Of a DNA stretch of 64,000 nucleotides, positions 58,018 through 64,000 are shown piece by piece. Source of the DNA: JANSYL01 sp965229695 (GTDB taxonomy: Bacteria; Pseudomonadota; Alphaproteobacteria; Rhodobacterales; Rhodobacteraceae); assembly GCA_965229695.1 (NCBI GenBank), contig OZ245921.1, positions 496,001 to 560,000 of the forward strand. Reading direction: 5' to 3'. The translations under genes were made by a program, and so were the position numbers. Position 1 is the stretch's first letter, and every line of letters starts with the position of its first letter. Under the pieces are notes generated by a model. It did not search any database, was not told the origin of the DNA, and saw nothing but the letters and a program-made list of their open reading frames with translations.

Positions 58018-59802
58018 ATGCGCATGACCACCGAAGAAGCCTTTGTTAAAACGCTGCAAATGCATGGCATTTCGGATGCGTTCGGGATCATTGGCTCGGC
58101 CTTTATGCCGATCTCGGACCTGTTCCCTCAGGCTGGCATTCAGTTCTGGGATTGCGCCCATGAAGGATCGGGCGGGATGATGGCCGATGGCTACACCCGC
58201 GCCTCGGGCCGCATGTCGATGATGATCGCGCAGAACGGCCCAGGCATCACAAACTTCGTAACGGCTGTAAAAACAGCCTATTGGAACCACACCCCGCTGC
58301 TGCTGGTTACGCCGCAGGCGGCCAACAAGACCCTGGGCCAAGGCGGGTTCCAAGAGGTCGAGCAGATGGCGTTGTTCAAGGATATGGTCGCCTATCAGGA
58401 AGAAGTGCGCGACCCGACCCGTGTGGCCGAAGTGCTGAACCGGGTGATCCTGAAGGCCAAGCGCGCCTCGGCCCCTGCACAGATCAACATGCCGCGCGAT
58501 TTCTGGACACAGGTGATCGATGTCGATCTGCCAGCGATGGTGGAGTTTGAGCGCCCCGGTGGCGGCGACACGGCAATCGCCGAGGCGGCCAAGCTGCTGT
58601 CGGAGGCGAAATCGCCCGTGATCCTGAACGGTGCGGGCGTGATCCTGGCCAATGCGATCCCGGAAACCATGGCCCTGGCCGAGCGTTTGGACGCACCGGT
58701 TTGCGTCGGCTACCAGCACAATGACGCCTTCCCCGGCAGCCATCCGCTTTTCGCCGGTCCGCTTGGCTATAACGGCTCGAAAGCGGGGATGAAGCTGATC
58801 TCGCAAGCCGATGTGGTGTTGGCGCTGGGCACGCGGCTGAACCCGTTTTCGACGCTGCCGGGTTATGGGATCGATTACTGGCCGAAAGACGCCAGCGTCA
58901 TCCAGGTTGACATCAACCCTGATCGGATCGGCCTGACCAAGCCGGTCACGGTTGGAATTGTTGGGGATGCGCGCAAAGTGGCCGCGTCGCTTTTGGATCA
59001 ATTGTCGCCCGAGGCAGGGGATGCCGGTCGCACCCAGCGGAAAGAGGCGATTGCCGCCACCAAATCGGCCTGGGCGCAGGAGTTGACCTCGCTTGATCAC
59101 GAGCAGGACGATCCCGGCACCACCTGGAACGAACGCGCCCGCGCCGCCAAGCCCGATTGGATGAGCCCCCGCATGGCCTGGCGCGCCATCCAAGCCGCCC
59201 TGCCCTCTGAGGCGATCATCAGCTCGGACATCGGCAATAACTGCGCCATCGGCAACGCCTATCCGACCTTTGAAGCCGGGCGGAAATACCTGGCCCCGGG
59301 TCTGTTTGGCCCCTGTGGTTATGGCTTGCCCGCCATTGTGGGTGCCAAGATCGGCTGCCCGAACACACCGGTTGTTGGGTTTGCGGGCGACGGTGCCTTT
59401 GGCATTGCCGTCAATGAGCTGACGGCCATCGGGCGCAAGGAATGGCCCGCTGTGACGATGGTGGTCTTCCGCAACTATCAATGGGGCGCGGAAAAGCGGA
59501 ACTCGACGCTGTGGTATGCCGACAATTTTGTTGGGACCGAGCTGGATGATGATGTCAGCTATGCCGGTATTGCCCGGGCCTGTGGCCTGGAAGGGGTGGC
59601 TGCGCGCACGATGGATGAGCTGACAGATGCTTTGTCGGCGGCCATCAAAGCCCAGATGACCGAAGGCAAGACCACGCTGATCGAGGCGCTGATCAACCAG
59701 GAACTGGGCGAACCGTTCCGCCGCGACGCGATGAAAGCGCCGGTGGTGGTGGCGGGCATCGACCCCGCCGATATGCGGATCGAGGCCACCGCGGCGGAAT
59801 AA
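58018..59802 (+). CDS. xsc: Sulfoacetaldehyde acetyltransferase Xsc
   Basis: A 594-residue thiamine-diphosphate enzyme that splits sulfoacetaldehyde with phosphate into acetyl phosphate and sulfite. It begins with the typical MRMTTEEAFVKTLQMHGI and FGIIGSAFMPISDLFP, has the HEGSGGMMADGYTRA cofactor-activation segment, and the ThDP/Mg motif GDGAFGIAVNELTAIGR...FRNYQWGAEK near residues 457-490. It uses the product of Tpa. The phosphotransacetylase gene pta, usually next to xsc, is not adjacent here; a terminator follows directly. Confidence 0.96.
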   Translation: MRMTTEEAFVKTLQMHGISDAFGIIGSAFMPISDLFPQAGIQFWDCAHEGSGGMMADGYTRASGRMSMMIAQNGPGITNFVTAVKTAYWNHTPLLLVTPQAANKTLGQGGFQEVEQMALFKDMVAYQEEVRDPTRVAEVLNRVILKAKRASAPAQINMPRDFWTQVIDVDLPAMVEFERPGGGDTAIAEAAKLLSEAKSPVILNGAGVILANAIPETMALAERLDAPVCVGYQHNDAFPGSHPLFAGPLGYNGSKAGMKLISQADVVLALGTRLNPFSTLPGYGIDYWPKDASVIQVDINPDRIGLTKPVTVGIVGDARKVAASLLDQLSPEAGDAGRTQRKEAIAATKSAWAQELTSLDHEQDDPGTTWNERARAAKPDWMSPRMAWRAIQAALPSEAIISSDIGNNCAIGNAYPTFEAGRKYLAPGLFGPCGYGLPAIVGAKIGCPNTPVVGFAGDGAFGIAVNELTAIGRKEWPAVTMVVFRNYQWGAEKRNSTLWYADNFVGTELDDDVSYAGIARACGLEGVAARTMDELTDALSAAIKAQMTEGKTTLIEALINQELGEPFRRDAMKAPVVVAGIDPADMRIEATAAE

Positions 59803-59861
59803 GGCGCGCGGCCCAGGCCCGCGAGCGCGGGTTTGGACGGCCATTGGCCTGTAGTGACAGC

Positions 59862-59897
59862 AGACCCTTGGGCCGGATTGGTCCAAGGGTCTTTTTT
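59862..59897 (+). terminator. Rho-independent terminator after xsc
   Basis: AGACCCTTGG (59862-59871) pairs with CCAAGGGTCT (59883-59892), followed by TTTTTT to 59897. It makes xsc the last gene of its transcript. Confidence 0.92.
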
Positions 59898-59940
59898 GTG
59901 CGGATCAATGCCGTGAGCATCCGCGCGAAGACTTGGCCTG

Positions 59941-60004
59941 TGTCGTGAAATTTTGTTGGACATTTTCATCTGCCCGTGAAAATCTGACGCGAAATTTCAT
60001 CGCG
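59941..60004. promoter_or_regulatory. Repeated TGAAATTT-type operator region before the XRE-cupin gene
   Basis: TGAAATTTT (59946-59954), ATTTTCA (59962-59968), TGAAAAT (59977-59983) and GAAATTTC (59991-59998) follow each other within 55 bp. ATTTTCA/TGAAAAT is a perfect inverted repeat with an 8-base spacer. AT-rich palindromes just before an XRE gene suggest autoregulation. Confidence 0.5.
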
Positions 60005-60054
60005 ACTCGGAGGGCATCGCCATCGTCACGTCCAGCCAAAGCCTAGGAGCCGAT

Positions 60055-60582
60055 TTGCGCGCCCTGCGCCGGGCGCGGGGGCTGACGCTGCAGGCGCTGG
60101 CCGCGCGGCTTGGCATGTCGGTGGGCTGGCTGAGCCAGGTGGAGCGCGATATCTCGACCCCGCAAATCTCGGACCTGCAAGCCATCGCCAAAGTGTTCGA
60201 GGTGCCGCTGTCGCTGTTTTTCGGCAGCGCGCAGGCCCCAGATAATGAACAAGGGCTGATCGTGCGCGCAGGCCAAGGCCGCGCCATGGGAAGCGACGCG
60301 GATGGCCTGATTGAAACCCTGCTGTCGCCTGATCTGACCGATGATTTCGAGGTGATCCATTCGACCTTTTTGCCCGGTGCGATCATGCAGGATGCGAACC
60401 GGCGCGACACCCAGGAGTTGGGTTATCTGATCTCGGGCAAGCTTGACCTGTGGATCGACGAACGCCCTTTCACCATCACGGCTGGCGATAGCTTTCGCAT
60501 CCGCGAAAGCAGCTATCGCTGGTCTAACCCCTATGATGTCCCGGCCATCGCGGTTTGGGTCATCTCACCCCCAGTCTATTGA
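60055..60582 (+). CDS. XRE-cupin transcriptional regulator
   Basis: A 175-residue protein: HTH_3 (XRE) DNA-binding domain at about 1-55 (LTLQALAARLGMSVGWLSQVERDISTPQISDLQAIAKVF) and a C-terminal cupin sensor domain (TQELGYLISGKLDLWIDERPFTITAGDSFRI). Such regulators control polyamine, methylamine or amino-acid catabolism. The start is a TTG with AGGAG five bases upstream. Homologous residues (SLGADL) continue in frame before it without any standard start codon, so the true start is uncertain. It lies 10 bases before the DMGDH-like gene and likely controls it. Confidence 0.86.
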   Translation: MRALRRARGLTLQALAARLGMSVGWLSQVERDISTPQISDLQAIAKVFEVPLSLFFGSAQAPDNEQGLIVRAGQGRAMGSDADGLIETLLSPDLTDDFEVIHSTFLPGAIMQDANRRDTQELGYLISGKLDLWIDERPFTITAGDSFRIRESSYRWSNPYDVPAIAVWVISPPVY

Positions 60583-60592
60583 GAGCCGCACC

Positions 60593-63040
60593 ATGTCTGA
60601 CTTTCCAACCACAGCGCGCGTTGTCATCATCGGTGGCGGAGCCGTTGGCGTTTCGACCGCCTACCACCTGGCCAAAGAAGGCTGGAGCGACTGTGTTCTG
60701 CTTGAAAAGAACGAGCTGACCGCAGGCTCGACCTGGCACGCGGCGGGCAATTGCCCGAATTTCGCGGGTTCCTGGGCGGTGATGAACATGCAGCGCTATG
60801 GGTTGGCGATGTACCGGACCCTGGGCGAAGACGTTGATTACCCGATGAATTATCACGTCACCGGGTCGATCCGCCTGGGCCATAGCCGGGAACGGATGCA
60901 GGAATTTGAACATGTCGCATCGATGGCCCGCGCGCAGGGTTTGGAGATGTCGATCTGCACGCCCCAGGAGTTGAAAGAGTTCCACCCCTTCATGGAAACC
61001 CATGATTTGGAAGGTGGGCTTTGGGATCCGCTGGATGGCGATATCGACCCCGCGCAGCTGACCCAGGCCATGGCCAAAGGCGCGCGTGATCTGGGCGCAA
61101 AAATCCTGCGCTTCACCCCCGCCACGGGCGTCAGCCGCGATGGCGACGAATGGGTGGTGCATACCGAAAAGGGCAACATCCGCTGCGAAAAGGTCGTGAA
61201 CGCCGCCGGGTATTATGCCCAGCGTGTCGGCGAATGGTTCCGCCCCTTTGGCGGTCGTCGGGTGCCCGCCGTGGTGATGAGCCACCAGTATTTCCTGACC
61301 GAGGAAATCGACGAACTGGCGGCCTGGACTTCGGATGTGGGGCATAAGCTGCCGATCCTGCGGGATGTCGATATCTCTTACTACCTGCGGCAGGACAAAA
61401 ACGGGCTGAACCTGGGGCCTTATGAGCGGAACTGTAAGGCCCATTGGATCACGCCCGAAGACCCGATGCCCGAAGATTTCAGCTTCCAGCTTTACCCGGA
61501 CGATCTGGACCGGTTGGAGTTCTATATCGAGGACGCGATGGCGCGGGTGCCGATCCTGGGTGCCTCGGGCGTGGGCCGTGTGATCAACGGCCCGATCCCC
61601 TATGCCCCCGATGGGCTGCCCTTAATCGGCCCGATGCCGGGTGTGCCCAATGCCTATGAGGCCCATAGCTTCACCTTTGGCATCGCCCAGGGTGGCGGCG
61701 CGGGCAAGGTGGCTGCCGAATGGATCATGCATGGCGAAACCGAATGGGACATGTGGGATTGCGACCCGCGCCGCTACACCACCCATGCCGATCACGACTT
61801 TACCTTGGCCAAAGCCATGGAAACCTATGGCCATGAATACGGGATGCATTTCCCGCATTACGAATGGCCCGCAGGCCGCGACCAGAAACTGTCGCCCATC
61901 GATGCCAAAATCCGCGAGTTGGGCGGGCAGATGGGGGCCTATAACGGCTGGGAACGCGCCAATTGGTTTGCCGAGGCTGGGGATGACACCAGCGACGAAG
62001 CAGCCCAGACATGGGATCGCGATGGGCCTTGGGCCCCGCGCGTCAAAGCCGAGGTGGAAGCGGTGCGCGACGGTGTTGGGGTGCTCGACCTGCCCGGCTT
62101 CTCGCGCTTTGCGCTGAGCGGCGCGGGCGCGGCGGAATGGCTGCGCGGCATGATCGCGGGCGCCTTGCCTAAGGCCGGGCGCATGACGCTGGGCTATTTC
62201 GCCGATGGCCGTGGCCGGGTGCTGACCGAAATGTCGATCCTGCGCCATGGTGAGGATGAGTTCACGCTGATCACAGCGGCGCCTGCGCAATGGCATGACT
62301 TTGAGCTGCTGCAAGCCGCCCTGCCCGAAGGTTTAAGCCTGACCGACCGAACCACCGAGATGTCGACGCTGATCGTCTGCGGCCCTGAGGCACGCGGGCT
62401 GTTCGAAGCCATCTCGGACGGGGCTGATCTGAGCCTGTCTTGGCTGAGCTTGCAGCACGCAAAAGTGGCTGGGGCCGAGGTGATGCTGGCGCGGGTGTCC
62501 TTTGCCGGTGAGCTTGGGTGGGAAATCCACGCCCCGGTCGCTGATATCCCCGCGATTTACGAGGCTGTTCTTGGCGCGGGTGCCAAACCGTTTGGCATGT
62601 ATGCGCTGGACGCGATGCGCTTGGAAAAAGGCTATCGCGCGTGGAAGGGCGATCTGTCGCTGGATTATTCGCTGTTCGAGGCCGGGCTGGGCCGGTTTGT
62701 CAAACTCGACAAACCACAGGATTTCCGTGGCAAGGCGGCGTTGCAGAACGAGCGTCAGCAGGGCAGCGCCAAAGGCTTTGTCACCCTGATCGTCGAGGGC
62801 AATGACCAGGACGCGCCGTCGATGGCGACGCTGCGCAAGGATGGGGAGGCCGTGGGCGAGGTGACAAGTGGTGGCTATGGCTACCGCGTCAACGCCTCGA
62901 TCGCGCTGGGCGTTGTGCGCGCTGATTGCGCCGCGCCAGGAACCGAACTGGATGTCGAGATTTACGGCACGGTTTGTAAAGCGGTGGTGCAAGAGGATCA
63001 GCCGCTTTGGGATCCTGAAAACGCCCGGCTTCGCGCCTAA
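60593..63040 (+). CDS. Dimethylglycine/sarcosine dehydrogenase-like flavoprotein with GcvT domain (1)
   Basis: An 815-residue two-part enzyme: an N-terminal DAO-type FAD domain (VVIIGGGAVGVSTAYHL from residue 10) with TAGSTWHAAG, whose His49 aligns with the covalently flavinylated His of dimethylglycine dehydrogenase, and a C-terminal GcvT/folate-binding domain (about 470-815; DLPGFSRFALSGAGAAEWLRGM, SFAGELGWEIH, GMYALDAMRLEKGYRAW). These enzymes demethylate N-methylated glycines and pass formaldehyde-level carbon to tetrahydrofolate. The exact substrate is not determined. A second related gene follows after 56 bases. Confidence 0.9.
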   Translation: MSDFPTTARVVIIGGGAVGVSTAYHLAKEGWSDCVLLEKNELTAGSTWHAAGNCPNFAGSWAVMNMQRYGLAMYRTLGEDVDYPMNYHVTGSIRLGHSRERMQEFEHVASMARAQGLEMSICTPQELKEFHPFMETHDLEGGLWDPLDGDIDPAQLTQAMAKGARDLGAKILRFTPATGVSRDGDEWVVHTEKGNIRCEKVVNAAGYYAQRVGEWFRPFGGRRVPAVVMSHQYFLTEEIDELAAWTSDVGHKLPILRDVDISYYLRQDKNGLNLGPYERNCKAHWITPEDPMPEDFSFQLYPDDLDRLEFYIEDAMARVPILGASGVGRVINGPIPYAPDGLPLIGPMPGVPNAYEAHSFTFGIAQGGGAGKVAAEWIMHGETEWDMWDCDPRRYTTHADHDFTLAKAMETYGHEYGMHFPHYEWPAGRDQKLSPIDAKIRELGGQMGAYNGWERANWFAEAGDDTSDEAAQTWDRDGPWAPRVKAEVEAVRDGVGVLDLPGFSRFALSGAGAAEWLRGMIAGALPKAGRMTLGYFADGRGRVLTEMSILRHGEDEFTLITAAPAQWHDFELLQAALPEGLSLTDRTTEMSTLIVCGPEARGLFEAISDGADLSLSWLSLQHAKVAGAEVMLARVSFAGELGWEIHAPVADIPAIYEAVLGAGAKPFGMYALDAMRLEKGYRAWKGDLSLDYSLFEAGLGRFVKLDKPQDFRGKAALQNERQQGSAKGFVTLIVEGNDQDAPSMATLRKDGEAVGEVTSGGYGYRVNASIALGVVRADCAAPGTELDVEIYGTVCKAVVQEDQPLWDPENARLRA

Positions 63041-63096
63041 TCCAACCTGACCAATCTGCCGGGCCGTTCGCGCCGCGCAACACTTTGGAGACCCCG

Positions 63097-64000
63097 ATGG
63101 CTCACATTCCCGACAAGGCCCGCGTCGTCATCATTGGCGGCGGCGTGATCGGCTGTTCGGTCGCCTATCACCTGGCCAAGCAAGGCTGGAAAGACATTGT
63201 TCTTTTGGAGCGCAAACAGCTGACGTCGGGCACGACCTGGCATGCCGCCGGGCTGATCGCACAGCTGCGTTCGACCAAGAACATGACGAAGCTAGCGAAA
63301 TACAGCCAAGAGCTTTACGGCGCGCTGGAGGAGGAAACCGGCGTCGCCACCGGGTTCAAGCGTGTCGGCTCGATCACCGTGGCGCTGACCGAGGAACGGC
63401 ATGAGGAAATTCTGCGCCAAGCCTCGATGGCGCGGTCTTTTGGGGTCGATGTCGACCCGATCACACCCGATGAGGTGAAAGCGCGGTATCCGCATCTGAA
63501 CATCTCGGACGTGCAAGGCGGGGTCTATCTGCCCAAGGATGGGCAAGGTGACCCGGCCAATATCGCCCTGGCCCTGGCCGGTGGGGCGCGGCAGCGCGGG
63601 GCCAAGATCATCGAGCGGACCGAGGTCACGAGCATCGCGCGCGAGGGGCGGCGGGTGACCGGTGTGGACTGGCGCTCAGGCTCCGAAACCGGGCATATCG
63701 ACTGCGAGATGGTCGTCAATTGCGGCGGCATGTGGGGCCATCGCGTCGGCAAGATGGCTGGCGTGAACGTGCCGCTACATGCTTGCGAGCATTTCTACAT
63801 CGTCACCGAAGCCATTGAGGGGTTGGAACGCCTGCCGGTGCTGCGGGTGCCCGATGAATGCGCCTATTACAAAGAAGATGCGGGCAAAATCCTGCTGGGT
63901 GCGTTTGAGCCAAACGCCAAGCCCTGGGGCATGGATGGCATCCCCGACAGTTTCGAATTCGACCAACTGCCCGAGGATCTGGACCATTTTGAGCCGATCC
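63097..64000 (+). CDS. Dimethylglycine/sarcosine dehydrogenase-like flavoprotein (2), truncated by window end
   Basis: 301 codons are visible from ATG 63097, which has TTGGAG nine bases upstream. The N-terminus (ARVVIIGGGVIGCSVAYHLAKQGW) and TSGTTWHAAG with His49 parallel the preceding gene, but residues beyond about 55 differ (LIAQLRSTKNMTKLAKYSQELY), so it is a paralogue, not a recent duplicate. LRSTKNMTKLAKYS is typical of dimethylglycine or sarcosine dehydrogenases in this family. The GcvT half is expected beyond the window edge. Confidence 0.88.
   Translation, partial: MAHIPDKARVVIIGGGVIGCSVAYHLAKQGWKDIVLLERKQLTSGTTWHAAGLIAQLRSTKNMTKLAKYSQELYGALEEETGVATGFKRVGSITVALTEERHEEILRQASMARSFGVDVDPITPDEVKARYPHLNISDVQGGVYLPKDGQGDPANIALALAGGARQRGAKIIERTEVTSIAREGRRVTGVDWRSGSETGHIDCEMVVNCGGMWGHRVGKMAGVNVPLHACEHFYIVTEAIEGLERLPVLRVPDECAYYKEDAGKILLGAFEPNAKPWGMDGIPDSFEFDQLPEDLDHFEPI

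Noticed and set aside
57964..59886. A 640-codon open frame antisense to xsc
   Set aside because: Shadow of xsc; the His/Arg/Gly-rich composition is typical of reversed GC-rich coding sequence.

Overview
The window looks like a chromosomal segment of a GC-rich marine alphaproteobacterium of the Rhodobacteraceae (Roseobacter group). The grounds are gene order and family likeness: an mraZ-led dcw cluster with a long structured leader, a DUF1127 gene followed by CCUCCUCCC-loop hairpin RNAs, Flp-pilin-like reading frames carrying the core AVTVDW, and a TauR/Tpa/Xsc taurine module. No insertion sequence, integrase, phage gene or CRISPR array was seen.

Layout. 1-10.9 kb (minus strand): dcw cell-wall/division cluster, mraZ-rsmH-ftsL-ftsI-murE-murF-mraY-(SDR)-murD-(VOC)-ftsW, mostly with overlapping or abutting genes; two enzymes not belonging to the pathway are inserted. 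Upstream lies a leader of about 260 nt with a perfect 14-bp hairpin and phased GGGA boxes, matching the UpsM sRNA/MraZ operator arrangement of Rhodobacter sphaeroides. 11.4-20.1 kb: Mrp/ApbC, an MFS exporter, a DUF1127 protein with six CCTCCTCCC-loop hairpins (three predicted cuckoo/CcsR-type sRNAs), an Lrp regulator divergent from a LysE exporter, a small receiver-like protein, PcrA/UvrD helicase, an FMN alpha-hydroxyacid dehydrogenase and a small unknown. 20.2-23.7 kb: pyruvate carboxylase. 23.7-26.8 kb: four tandem paralogues joining a type IVb-pilin-like N-terminus to a beta-rich extracellular-type domain; this is the least explained part of the window. Then tRNA-Gly(GCC), a BKACE-family (DUF849) enzyme, and putA with its divergent Lrp regulator.

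32.4-40.2 kb: a TauABC-like ABC transporter, IclR regulator, FAD amine oxidoreductase, AldA-like aldehyde dehydrogenase and cupin, linked by a recurring GCAAT-type motif; it reads as uptake of a small amine or sulfonate followed by oxidation to aldehyde and acid. 40.5-54.8 kb: complete nitrate assimilation, nasT-nasS, an ANTAR antiterminator/terminator leader, nrtA, nrtB, a double-ATPase NrtC-type protein, nirB, nirD, nasA, a TrpD2-like protein and cysG (siroheme for NirB). 54.8-59.9 kb: taurine catabolism, tpa / tauR / xsc, with the same 23-bp-spaced operator pair at tpa and xsc. 59.9-64 kb: XRE-cupin regulator and two tandem dimethylglycine/sarcosine dehydrogenase-like genes, the second cut by the window end.

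Taken together, the window combines envelope synthesis, two sRNA loci of the stress-related type, and accessory nitrogen/sulfur nutrition (nitrate, taurine, proline, methylated amines).
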